Under the pieces are notes generated by a model. That model was not told the DNA's origin. It saw only the letters and a program-made list of their open reading frames with translations, and searched no databases. Of a DNA stretch of 49,370 nucleotides, positions 27,880-35,324 are shown piece after piece. The stretch lies in assembly GCF_026393345.1 (NCBI RefSeq), contig NZ_JAPLAI010000043.1:12653-62022 (forward strand), in the 5' to 3' direction. Position numbers and translations under genes: made by a program. The stretch comes from Microbacterium sp. Its GTDB lineage: Bacteria > Actinomycetota > Actinomycetes > Actinomycetales > Microbacteriaceae. Each line of letters opens with the position of its first letter. Position 1 is the first letter of the stretch.

Positions 27880-28701
27880 GTGCCTCGCACCATCGTCATC
27901 ACCGGCGCCAGCGACGGGATCGGCGCCGCCGCAGCGGAACAGCTGCACGCCGCCGGCGAGCACGTCGTCCTCGTAGGTCGCGATCCGGAGAAGACCGAAC
28001 GGGTCGCCGCGCGGCTGGACGCACCCTGGCATGTCGCCGACTACAGCGACCTCTCCCAGGTCCGCGACCTTGCTGCCGCACTCGACGAGACCTACCCCCA
28101 CATCGACGTGCTGGCGAACAACGCCGGCGGCATCTTCGGCGAGCGGACGCTCACCCGCGATGGGTTCGAACTCACGTTCCAGGTCAACCACCTCGGCGGG
28201 TTCCTGCTGACGAACCTGCTGCTCGACAAGCTCCTCGCCGACCAGGCGGCCGTGATCCAGACCTCCAGTCTCGCGGCACGCCGGTTCGCTCGCTTCGACA
28301 TCGACGATCTGCAGGGGGAACGCGCATATTCGCCGACCGCCGCATACGGCAACGGCAAACTCGCCAACATCCTGTTCACGAAAGAACTCTACCGCCGCTT
28401 CGGCGACCAAGGCCTGCGCCCGGTCGCCTTCCATCCCGGCGCCATCGCGAGCAGCTTCGCCGCCGCATCCTCGGGGCCGTGGAAGTTCATGTACACGAAC
28501 CCCGTGATGACCCGGATGCTGTCATCGACCGAGGAGGGCGGCTCGCGTCTCAGCTGGCTCGCCCTCGGCAAGCCGGGCATCGATTGGGAGCCCGGGGAGT
28601 ACTACGCGAAGAACCGGGTGGCGAAGACGAACCCGCTCGCGAGCGATCCCGGCCTCGCGAAACGCCTGTGGGAACGCAGCGCCGAGGCGGTGGGACTGTG
28701 A
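27880..28701 (+). CDS. Short-chain dehydrogenase/reductase
   Basis: 273 aa from GTG 27880, preceded by AAGGAG at 5 nt. The cofactor motif TIVITGASDGIGAAAAEQL (TGxxxGIG) and NNAGG are present, with the catalytic Ser in QTSSLA and the YxxxK pair in AYGNGKLAN. It looks like retinol-dehydrogenase/WW-oxidoreductase-type SDRs. It would oxidise or reduce an unknown alcohol or ketone in the cytosol. Its stop overlaps the phosphatase ATG by 1 nt (TGATG), the first of a run of three coupled genes. Confidence 0.92.
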   Translation: MPRTIVITGASDGIGAAAAEQLHAAGEHVVLVGRDPEKTERVAARLDAPWHVADYSDLSQVRDLAAALDETYPHIDVLANNAGGIFGERTLTRDGFELTFQVNHLGGFLLTNLLLDKLLADQAAVIQTSSLAARRFARFDIDDLQGERAYSPTAAYGNGKLANILFTKELYRRFGDQGLRPVAFHPGAIASSFAAASSGPWKFMYTNPVMTRMLSSTEEGGSRLSWLALGKPGIDWEPGEYYAKNRVAKTNPLASDPGLAKRLWERSAEAVGL

Positions 28702-29435
28702 TGCAGACCCTGTGGCTGGTCCGGCACGGCGAGAGCATGGGTAACGTCGCGGCGACCCGGGCGGAGCGTGAGGGGCTGGAGCGGGTTCCGATCGACCTCC
28801 GCGACTCGGACGTGCCGCTGTCGCCGACCGGTGAGGAACAGGCGACGGCGCTCGGCTCGTGGCTCGATGCGAACCGCCCCGGGATCGCGACCTTCTGGGT
28901 CTCGCCGTATCTCCGCGCCGAGCAGACCCTGGCCATCGCCGCGGGGCAGCAGCCGGTGCCGATGGTCGTTGACGAACGGATCCGCGACCGAGAGCTGGGC
29001 GTGCTCGACCGGCTGACCTGGCGCGGGGTGGAACGCCTCCACCCCGAAGAGGCGGAGCGCCGCCGTCACCTCGGCAAGTTCTACCATCGCCCGCCCGGCG
29101 GGGAATCCTGGGCCGATGTCGCCCTGCGCCTGCGGTCGTTCCTCGGCGACGTGTTCGCCCGACCGGAGGAGACCGCGCTGATCGTCGCGCACGACGCGGT
29201 GGTGACGCTGATCACGACGCTGCTGCTGGGGATGCCTGAACCGCAGGTGCTGCAGTTCGCCGCGGCGAACCCGGTGCTCAACGCGTCGGTGACCCGCCTC
29301 GATCGGGCCGGTGACGGTTGGCGGGTGACCGCATTCTCCGACGTCGGGCACCTCCGCGAGGAGGGTGCCGATGTCACGGTCCACCAGGGGAGCCCCGACG
29401 TGCAGCATCCGGATGCGGGAGGGACCCCGCGATGA
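28701..29435 (+). CDS. Histidine phosphatase superfamily protein
   Basis: 244 aa. The phosphate-accepting histidine is in the N-terminal LVRHGESMGNVAATR, with further conserved residues in SPYLRAEQTLAIA and LIVAHDAVVTLI (second His). It is a cytosolic phosphoglycerate-mutase-like phosphatase; the substrate is unknown. It lies between an SDR and an NAD(P)H-hydrate repair enzyme, with short overlaps on both sides, suggesting a link to NAD(P) metabolism or quality control (inference). Confidence 0.93.
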   Translation: MQTLWLVRHGESMGNVAATRAEREGLERVPIDLRDSDVPLSPTGEEQATALGSWLDANRPGIATFWVSPYLRAEQTLAIAAGQQPVPMVVDERIRDRELGVLDRLTWRGVERLHPEEAERRRHLGKFYHRPPGGESWADVALRLRSFLGDVFARPEETALIVAHDAVVTLITTLLLGMPEPQVLQFAAANPVLNASVTRLDRAGDGWRVTAFSDVGHLREEGADVTVHQGSPDVQHPDAGGTPR

Positions 29436-30265
29436 CGAATGCGGTCACGCCCGCGGTGCTCCGCGATTGGGGGCTGCCAGACCCCGGCGACAGTAAGAAG
29501 GCGCGGGGCGACGTCATCGTGGTCGGCGGTTCACGACGCACGCCCGGGGGAGCCATGCTCGCCGGCGTCGCCTCCCTCCGCGTCGGTGCGGGGCGCCTCG
29601 CGGTCTACGCGCCCGGCTCGATCGACGCACAGCTCGGCGCGGTCCTCCCGGAGGCGGCGGTTTTCGCGCTCCCCGAGGACGCGTCCGACCCCTTCCCGGA
29701 CCCGGATCGTGCGCGGCTGTCGAGCGCGGATGCGGTGCTCGTCGGTCCCGGTTTCGACGACCCGGACGAGACGCGCGACACGCTGCTCCAGGTCGCGGCC
29801 ACGAATCCGCACTGTGTGGTGCTCGACGCCTACGCGCTCGGCATCCTGCCGCAGATCGACCGGGATGACCTGCCCGCCGCGCTCCTGCTGACCCCGAACA
29901 AGGAGGAGCTCGCCCTCCTGCTGGACACCGAGGATGTCGGCGACGACCTGACCGCCGCCGTGCGGGATGCGGCGGCGCGCTACCGTGCCGCGGTCACGTG
30001 CTACGGCGTGGTCGCCGGTCCCGACGGGGCCACCTGGCGCGTGCACGGCGGCGGCCCCGGCCTCGGAACCTCCGGCAGCGGGGACGTGATGGCCGGTGCC
30101 GTGGCGGGGTTCGCCGCGCGCGGTGTCGACCCGGTACGTGCGGCCGCCTGGGGAACCTGGGTGCACACGCGGGCGGGCAACCGGCTCACGCAGCGCTTCG
30201 GTCTCGGTTTCCTTGCGCGGGAGCTCGCCGCTGAACTGCCGCTCGCCCTGCGAGAGGTCGCCTGA
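29432..30265 (+). CDS. nnrD: ADP/ATP-dependent NAD(P)H-hydrate dehydratase
   Basis: 277 aa from ATG 29432, which overlaps the phosphatase stop by 4 nt. It dehydrates damaged NAD(P)H hydrates back to NAD(P)H. The ribokinase-like YjeF C-terminal domain is clear: DVIVVGGSRRTPGGAMLAG, LLLTPNKEELALLL, and the catalytic GLGTSGSGDVMAGAVAGFAARG. The separate epimerase (YjeF N-terminal) domain is absent, as in other stand-alone dehydratases. A strong terminator follows. Confidence 0.94.
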   Translation: MTNAVTPAVLRDWGLPDPGDSKKARGDVIVVGGSRRTPGGAMLAGVASLRVGAGRLAVYAPGSIDAQLGAVLPEAAVFALPEDASDPFPDPDRARLSSADAVLVGPGFDDPDETRDTLLQVAATNPHCVVLDAYALGILPQIDRDDLPAALLLTPNKEELALLLDTEDVGDDLTAAVRDAAARYRAAVTCYGVVAGPDGATWRVHGGGPGLGTSGSGDVMAGAVAGFAARGVDPVRAAAWGTWVHTRAGNRLTQRFGLGFLARELAAELPLALREVA

Positions 30266-30277
30266 GCCGCAGACGAC

Positions 30278-30317
30278 GATGCGGGGCCCGATAGCATCCG
30301 CCGTCGGGCCCCGCATC
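30278..30317. terminator. Bidirectional hairpin terminator
   Basis: A 14-bp perfect inverted repeat (30278-30291 with 30304-30317), 12-nt loop, between convergent nnrD and the transglycosylase gene. One arm contains a copy of the CCGCATCC octamer. Confidence 0.8.
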
Positions 30318-30333
30318 CTCGATGGCGTGGTGC

Positions 30334-31302
30334 TCAGTACCAGCCGCTGGACTGGGAGTGTCCCCAGGCCCCGCACGGGGTACCGTACCGGCCGGAGATG
30401 TAGCCGAGACCCCAGGCGACCTGGGTGGCGGCGTTGGTCTGCCAGTCGGCGCCGGCCGAGGCCATCTTGCTGCCGGGGAGGCCCTGCGGGATGCCGTAGG
30501 CCCCGCTGGAGCGGTTCTGCGCCTGGTAGTTCCAGCCCGACTCCTTGCTCCACAGCGATACGAGGCACTGGAACTGGTCGTCGCCCCAGCCGCGCTCGGC
30601 GAGCATGGTCCGCGCGGATGCCTGCGCGCCGGCCGGGCTGTTGTCGCCCGATCCGCCACCGCTGAAAGTGACGGCGGTGGTGCCGGAGCTGGAGCCGGAG
30701 GACGCCGGCTTCGCCGCGGCCGCCGCAGCCGCCTCGGCGGCGAGACGCGCCTGCTCGGCGGCTGCGGCCTCTTCTTCGGCCTTGCGCGCCAGGGCACCGT
30801 CGAGGCTGCCGCGGAGTTCGCTCACGCGCGTGTCGACGGACGCGACGAGTTCGGTCGCATCCTCGGCGATGGCAGGCACCAGCGCCTCGGGCAACGCGTC
30901 GACGCTCGCCAGCTGGACGGTGGCCGCTTCGAGCGGCGCGGTGTCGATGGACGTGTCGGGCACGCCGATGTCGAGTCCGGATGCCGCGATGTCGGCGGTG
31001 ACGGCCGAGGCTGCGGCGAGGGTCGTCTGCGCAGCGGCGAGGGCGGCGTTCGCCTCACCCTGTTCCGCGGCAGCGGCGACGTGGGCCGTCGGCGTCGAGT
31101 AGGACGCGAGCTGGACGTGGGAGGAGGCTGTCTTCGCGGCGGCGGAGCCGGCCTGCGAGGCGGCGGCGGTGCCGGTCACCGAGGCGGTGGCGATGAGGCC
31201 GAGGGCGAGGCCCGTGGCGAGGATCGCGGGGCGACGGCGGGTGCGGCGGGCGGCTTCGCGGCGGGCGCGACGGGCGGAGATGATCGACGTGTTCGGGCGC
31301 AT
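30334..31302 (-). CDS. Secreted transglycosylase-like cell-wall protein
   Basis: 322 aa from ATG 31302. A basic Arg-rich N-terminus is followed by a hydrophobic stretch (about 31-47, LATGLALGLIATASV) as an export signal. Residues 50-215 are Ala/Glu-rich and helical, probably coiled-coil, then a Ser/Gly linker. The last ~85 residues form an SLT-like lysozyme domain: CLVSLWSKESGWNYQAQNRS with the presumed catalytic Glu, YGIPQGLPGSKM, and WGLGYISGRYG. It probably cuts peptidoglycan outside the cell. The 250-nt leader on its side is unusually long for this window and may be regulatory (see findings). Confidence 0.88.
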   Translation of the reverse strand: MRPNTSIISARRARREAARRTRRRPAILATGLALGLIATASVTGTAAASQAGSAAAKTASSHVQLASYSTPTAHVAAAAEQGEANAALAAAQTTLAAASAVTADIAASGLDIGVPDTSIDTAPLEAATVQLASVDALPEALVPAIAEDATELVASVDTRVSELRGSLDGALARKAEEEAAAAEQARLAAEAAAAAAAKPASSGSSSGTTAVTFSGGGSGDNSPAGAQASARTMLAERGWGDDQFQCLVSLWSKESGWNYQAQNRSSGAYGIPQGLPGSKMASAGADWQTNAATQVAWGLGYISGRYGTPCGAWGHSQSSGWY

Positions 31303-31520
31303 ATGACTCTGTAACTGGTTCCGTATCGGGGGAGATGGTGCCGTGGAAACGGCGTGTCGTGTCGGGTCGTTCGGACACAAAGCACCAAGCCTGCACCCCG
31401 TTACCTGAGTGTTACCTCCATGGGAGCCCTGATCGGAGGCCGGAAACCTGTCAGCGGGTCCCCAGCTCCGCCTCGGCTGTCCGGGCTCGATGGCTCTCGT
31501 CATCAGGTGAGGTCCACCCC

Positions 31521-31549
31521 GTGACAGCGTCGGAGGTCGGGTCTATCGT
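31521..31549 (+). promoter_or_regulatory. Promoter of the M4 peptidase gene (-35 GTGACA, -10 TATCGT)
   Basis: GTGACA (31521-31526) and TATCGT (31544-31549) are 17 nt apart, and the -10 ends 6 nt before ATG 31556, predicting a leaderless transcript that includes the inhibitor gene. Confidence 0.55.
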
Positions 31550-31555
31550 CGCCGC

Positions 31556-32638
31556 ATGACGTCAACGGATGCCGCGCCCACCGCGTTCCACACCATCGTC
31601 CCGGGCTACCTGCTTGCGCGGCTCGCGCAGTCGACCGCATACCCGAAGGCGGCGCGCGCGGCGCGTCAAACCCTGATCCAGGGGAGGCCGCCGTACCGGG
31701 CGCGCCTCGAGCTGTCTATCGACGCCGAGGGCAATCTCGTCGCGGAACTCAGCGAGGCGCCCGACCGCACCATCAGTGATGCGGAACACACCGAGGCCCT
31801 GCCGGGCGCGGTCGTGCGTCGTGAGGACGAGCCCCCGACGTCCGATGAGGCGGTCAACGAGGCCTATGACGGACTGGGAGCCACGTTCGAGATGTTCCTC
31901 GCCGCCTTCGAGCGGAACTCCATCAACGGCGCGGGGTCGCCGTTGAACGCGACCGTCCACTACGGCGTCGACTACGACAACGCGTTCTGGGACGGCACCC
32001 GCATGGTGTTCGGCGACGGAGACGGGGAAGTATTCCGCGGCTTCACCGGGTCGATCTCGATCATCGGTCACGAACTGGGTCACGGTGTCGTCCAGTCCGC
32101 ATCCGGGCTCGAATATCAGGGTCAGTCCGGCGCCCTGAACGAATCCATTGCCGACGTCTTCGGCGCGCTGACGGAGCAGTTCTCGAAAGGCCAGTCCGCG
32201 GATGCGGCCTCGTGGCTGATCGGCGACGGGATCTTCACTGACGCGGTGCAGGGCGAGGCCCTGCGATCGATGATCGCCCCCGGAACGGCCTACGACGACG
32301 ACGAACTGGGCAAAGACCCGCAGCCCGCGCATATGAGGGATTACGTCGAGACGACGGAAGACAACGGGGGAGTGCACATCAACTCCGGCATCCCCAACCG
32401 GGCCTTCGCGCTCACGGCCATCGCTCTCGGCGGCAACGCGTGGGAACGCGCCGGTGAGGTCTGGTATCGCGCCCTCACCGGCCTGAGCGCCACGGCGAGC
32501 TTCGCAACCTTCGCCGCGGCCACGATCTCCGCAGCCGCGCAGCAGTACGGTGAGGAGTCAGAGGTGACCGCGGCGGTGCGGGACGCCTGGGCGACGGTGG
32601 GAGTGACCGAGGATGGGCGAGCACGGTCCGACCGATAA
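31556..32638 (+). CDS. Protealysin-like M4 metallopeptidase
   Basis: 360 aa. The thermolysin-type zinc site is complete: His172-Glu173-x-x-His176 in IIGHELGHGVVQ, third ligand Glu196 in GALNESIADVFG, and catalytic His274 in GGVHINSGIPNRAF. The N-terminus has no signal peptide; instead HTIVPGYLLARLA (residues 12-24) resembles the short propeptide of protealysin-like enzymes. These are often intracellular precursors released or activated by other means. The downstream overlapping gene encodes its likely inhibitor. Confidence 0.93.
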   Translation: MTSTDAAPTAFHTIVPGYLLARLAQSTAYPKAARAARQTLIQGRPPYRARLELSIDAEGNLVAELSEAPDRTISDAEHTEALPGAVVRREDEPPTSDEAVNEAYDGLGATFEMFLAAFERNSINGAGSPLNATVHYGVDYDNAFWDGTRMVFGDGDGEVFRGFTGSISIIGHELGHGVVQSASGLEYQGQSGALNESIADVFGALTEQFSKGQSADAASWLIGDGIFTDAVQGEALRSMIAPGTAYDDDELGKDPQPAHMRDYVETTEDNGGVHINSGIPNRAFALTAIALGGNAWERAGEVWYRALTGLSATASFATFAAATISAAAQQYGEESEVTAAVRDAWATVGVTEDGRARSDR

Positions 32639-32915
32639 CGCACGCGTCATCGTCTCGGTCGTGCGCAGCGGCGGGTTCGCCGGGCTTCGTCGGCAGTGGA
32701 GCGTAGCCGCATCGGCGGATGACGCGCCCCGGTGGATCGAGCTGATCGAGCAGTGTCCGTGGGACGCACCCGCCACACCCGACGCGAGCGCCGACCGGTA
32801 CGTCTGGAAGCTGCGTGCGTGCACCCCCGAGCGCGAGTTCACCCGCGAGGTGACGGATGCGGAACTCTCCGGCGCCTGGCGCGCACTCGTCGACGCGGTG
32901 CGTGAGCCGACGTGA
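32613..32915 (+). CDS. Emfourin-type M4 peptidase inhibitor
   Basis: 100 aa starting inside the peptidase gene (26-nt overlap), with GGGAG 9 nt before ATG 32613. The core VSVVRSGGFAGLRRQWSV, the ECPWD-like EQCPWDAPA and the C-terminal ELSGAWRALVDAV match emfourins, small proteins shown in Serratia to inhibit the protealysin encoded next to them. It is cytosolic, with no signal. The overlap implies coupled translation, which would ensure inhibitor is made with the enzyme. Confidence 0.85.
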   Translation: MGEHGPTDNARVIVSVVRSGGFAGLRRQWSVAASADDAPRWIELIEQCPWDAPATPDASADRYVWKLRACTPEREFTREVTDAELSGAWRALVDAVREPT

Positions 32916-32943
32916 CGGTTGCGCCCCCTCCCGCATCCCACGG

Positions 32944-32949
32944 CAGACT
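32944..32949 (+). promoter_or_regulatory. -10 element for a leaderless transcript (PPOX gene)
   Basis: CAGACT ends 6 nt before ATG 32956; the same hexamer and spacing are used at 26938. Confidence 0.4.
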
Positions 32950-32955
32950 GAACCC

Positions 32956-33357
32956 ATGACACACGCCGACGAGATCATCCCCGCGGACTACCGACACCTG
33001 CTCGAGCAGCCCAACTACGGGCACCTCGGCACGATCCGGCCCGACGACACCGTGCAGGTGACGCCGATGTGGTTCGAGTTCGATGGCGAGCACGTGCGGT
33101 TCACGCACACCACGTACCGTCAGAAGTACCGGAACCTGCAGCACAACCCGTCGATGGCGCTGTCGATCATCGATCCCGAGAACCCGTTCCATTACCTCGA
33201 GGTCGCGGGCGCGCTCGTCGACGTGGTCCCCGATCCGGAGGGCGCCTTCTACGTCCAGCTCCAGAACCGCTACGGCAACCCAAGCGACGTGCCGCCGCGC
33301 GACAAAGCGGATCGCGTCATCCTCGTGATGTCGATCGAGCGGGCGACGAAGCAGTAG
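32956..33357 (+). CDS. PPOX-class, probably F420-dependent oxidoreductase
   Basis: 133 aa from ATG 32956. It is a split-barrel flavin/F420-binding protein of the pyridoxamine-phosphate-oxidase-like class: HLGTIRPDDTVQVTPMWFEF, YRQKYRNLQHNPSMALSIID and YLEVAGALVDVV are the family's conserved segments. Actinobacterial members often use F420 rather than FMN; which cofactor is used here cannot be told. Cytosolic, substrate unknown. Confidence 0.9.
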   Translation: MTHADEIIPADYRHLLEQPNYGHLGTIRPDDTVQVTPMWFEFDGEHVRFTHTTYRQKYRNLQHNPSMALSIIDPENPFHYLEVAGALVDVVPDPEGAFYVQLQNRYGNPSDVPPRDKADRVILVMSIERATKQ

Positions 33358-33428
33358 TCGCCCCTCCGTCAGGCGCGGGTATCTCGCTCCTCCGCGGGGC
33401 CGATCGTTCCGCCGTGCTCTCCGCGGCG

Positions 33429-33434
33429 TAGCCT
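33429..33434 (+). promoter_or_regulatory. -10 element for a leaderless transcript (Nudix gene)
   Basis: TAGCCT ends 6 nt before ATG 33441; the same hexamer as at 19385. Confidence 0.5.
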
Positions 33435-33440
33435 GATCGA

Positions 33441-34175
33441 ATGCCGGATGCTCTCTCCTCGCGCAGCGCTCGCAACGAACTCCGTGCCCTCGCCTCGGCC
33501 GGCGGGGAGCTCCGGTCGCGCCGTCTCGACGAACTGCGCAGCATCCCGGTGCCGGAGGACTCGCGACCGGCTGCCGTGCTCATCCTGTTCGGCGTGCTCG
33601 ACGATCTGCCGAGCGACCGCGACGCGCACGATGTCGCGGTGTCACGCGACCTCGATGTGCTGCTTCTTGCGCGGGCATCGACGCTGCGAGCGCACCCCGG
33701 CCAGGTCGCCTTCCCGGGCGGACGTATCGACCCGGGCGACGACGGGCCCGTGGCGGCGGCGCTCCGCGAAGCGCGTGAAGAGACCGGGCTCGACCCGGCC
33801 GGGGTCGAGGTGCTGGGAACGCTCGACGTGTTGCCGCTCGTCTTCTCCCGCCACCTCGTGACTCCGGTGGTGGGGTGGTGGCAGCATCCGTCTCCCGTGC
33901 GAGTCGTGGACGAGGCCGAATCGGCCGATGTGTTCCGGGCGCCGGTGGCGGACCTGCTCGACCCGGCCAATCGCGGCGTGACCGTGGTGCAGCGCGATGG
34001 TGATGAGTTCCGTGGGCCTGCGTTCCTCGTGCGGCACGCCGCAGGCACGCATCTTGTGTGGGGCTTCACCGCGATGGTGCTGGACGGGCTGTTCGACTTG
34101 CTCGGCTGGACCGAGCCGTGGGATGCGACGCGGGAGATCCCGCTCGTGGTCCCGGGTCTGCCGACCGCGCGCTGA
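33441..34175 (+). CDS. Nudix hydrolase, CoA-pyrophosphatase-like
   Basis: 244 aa. The Nudix box lies in FPGGRIDPGDDGPVAAALRE followed by AREETGL; the REx2EE core is present, while the first conserved Glu position is Asp. LRAHPGQVAFPGG before the box is characteristic of CoA/acyl-CoA pyrophosphatases (UPF0035-like), which trim CoA to phosphopantetheine and 3',5'-ADP. A C-terminal extension includes VWGFTAMVLDGLFDLLGW. Cytosolic. Confidence 0.9.
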   Translation: MPDALSSRSARNELRALASAGGELRSRRLDELRSIPVPEDSRPAAVLILFGVLDDLPSDRDAHDVAVSRDLDVLLLARASTLRAHPGQVAFPGGRIDPGDDGPVAAALREAREETGLDPAGVEVLGTLDVLPLVFSRHLVTPVVGWWQHPSPVRVVDEAESADVFRAPVADLLDPANRGVTVVQRDGDEFRGPAFLVRHAAGTHLVWGFTAMVLDGLFDLLGWTEPWDATREIPLVVPGLPTAR

Positions 34176-34272
34176 GGTCATCCGTTCCTCCCCAGGGTGT
34201 CGTTCGCCACGGGTGTCGACAGATCCCGCCGAGTGCCGCAACGCGCGCATGCAACGGGTGAGTCTCGTGGAC

Positions 34273-34731
34273 ATGACCGACATCGACCCCCGCCTCGACC
34301 TCGACCGTGTGCTCGCCCGTGACGAAGACCTCGAGGAGGTGCTGACACTGCTGCTGCGGAACGCGATCCATCGGCAGATGTGGCTGTTCTTCCTCGACGA
34401 TCAAGACCGGGCGACCGGCGTCATCGCGCCGTGCGATGACTATCCGCTGGATCCACACGGGAGGGTGTCGACGTCCGATCGCGGCGGCACGACGTTCGCG
34501 GCGGCACTCTGCCGCACGTTGCGTGCCCTGGTGGACGACGGTGCTGCGGGGAGGGTCGTGCTCATCTGGGAGCGGCGCGGATCCGAGGTGTTCACGCCCG
34601 ACGAGCTCGGCTGGGCCGGCGCAATGGCCGACGCCTGCCGTGATGCACACGTTCCGCTGCGTGCCCAGTTCCTGCTGCATGACGCGGGTGTCCGGATGCT
34701 GACCCCGGACGACTATGCCGCCTTTCGGTAG
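34273..34731 (+). CDS. Conserved hypothetical protein
   Basis: 152 aa from ATG 34273 (GGGTGAG 10 nt upstream); ATG 34249 is a possible alternative. It begins with a helical region (LDRVLARDEDLEEVLTLLLR), then a beta-rich centre (MWLFFLDDQDRATGVIAPCD) and VVLIWERRGSEVFTPDELGW. No domain or transmembrane segment is recognised; the acidic, mixed alpha/beta character suggests a soluble protein. The neighbours (Nudix, TPR) do not suggest a role. Confidence 0.72.
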   Translation: MTDIDPRLDLDRVLARDEDLEEVLTLLLRNAIHRQMWLFFLDDQDRATGVIAPCDDYPLDPHGRVSTSDRGGTTFAAALCRTLRALVDDGAAGRVVLIWERRGSEVFTPDELGWAGAMADACRDAHVPLRAQFLLHDAGVRMLTPDDYAAFR

Positions 34732-34747
34732 CGCTCGTCCCGTCGCC

Positions 34748-34753
34748 TACGCT
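34748..34753 (+). promoter_or_regulatory. -10 element for a leaderless transcript (TPR gene)
   Basis: TACGCT ends 6 nt before ATG 34760; the same hexamer and spacing as the GcvR-like gene. Confidence 0.5.
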
Positions 34754-34759
34754 GACGGA

Positions 34760-35245
34760 ATGGATGCCGACGAGTGGGAGCGCCAGGTCGCGAGCCTGTG
34801 GGACGACGCCGCGATCTCGGACGAGACCCGGATCGCGCGGATGCGGGAGCTCGCCGCATCCGCGCCGCATCCTGCGCTCGGGGCGTTCGAGCTGGGCGGT
34901 GCGTACGACTCCGCGGGACGGGAGGCCGAGGCCGAGGCCGAGTACGCCGCAGCGGCCGGGCTCGCCGAGGTCGATCCGTCTCGTGCGGCGCAGCGTGTGA
35001 TCCAGCACGCCTCCACCCTGCGGAACCTCGGTCGGATCGATGAGGCGATCGGGATGCTCCGCTCGGCCCCGCCGCATCCCGAGGTCGGCGCGGCGCCCGC
35101 GGTGTTCCTTGCACTCGCCCTCCACAGTGCAGGGCGGGTCGATGAGGCGCTGCAGGTCGCGATCCAGGCGATCGAACCGACGCTGCCGCGTTACCGCCGA
35201 TCGGTGCGTGCGTATGCGGCGGCGCTGACAGCGGCGGCGGAGTAG
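34760..35245 (+). CDS. TPR-repeat protein
   Basis: 161 aa made almost entirely of helices. TPR-like pairs recur: HPALGAFELGGAYDSAGREA, AAQRVIQHASTLRNLGRIDE and AAPAVFLALALHSAGRVDE, each with the small-residue positions expected for TPRs. It is cytosolic and probably a protein-interaction adaptor. Its partner is unknown. An imperfect hairpin begins at its stop codon. Confidence 0.88.
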   Translation: MDADEWERQVASLWDDAAISDETRIARMRELAASAPHPALGAFELGGAYDSAGREAEAEAEYAAAAGLAEVDPSRAAQRVIQHASTLRNLGRIDEAIGMLRSAPPHPEVGAAPAVFLALALHSAGRVDEALQVAIQAIEPTLPRYRRSVRAYAAALTAAAE

Positions 35246-35284
35246 CGGCGCCGCTGCGGGCTGTTGCCCGGAGCGCCGCCGGCT
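35244..35284 (+). terminator. Imperfect GC-rich hairpin after the TPR gene
   Basis: Nested pairing (CGGGC with GCCCG around TGTT, then CGCT/AGCG, GGCG/CGCC and AGC/GCT with small bulges) starts within the stop codon. There is no T tract; a terminator is likely but not certain. Confidence 0.45.
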
Positions 35285-35324
35285 GTGCGATGCAGCGTCG
35301 GTTCAACATCTTGGGGGAGATGTC

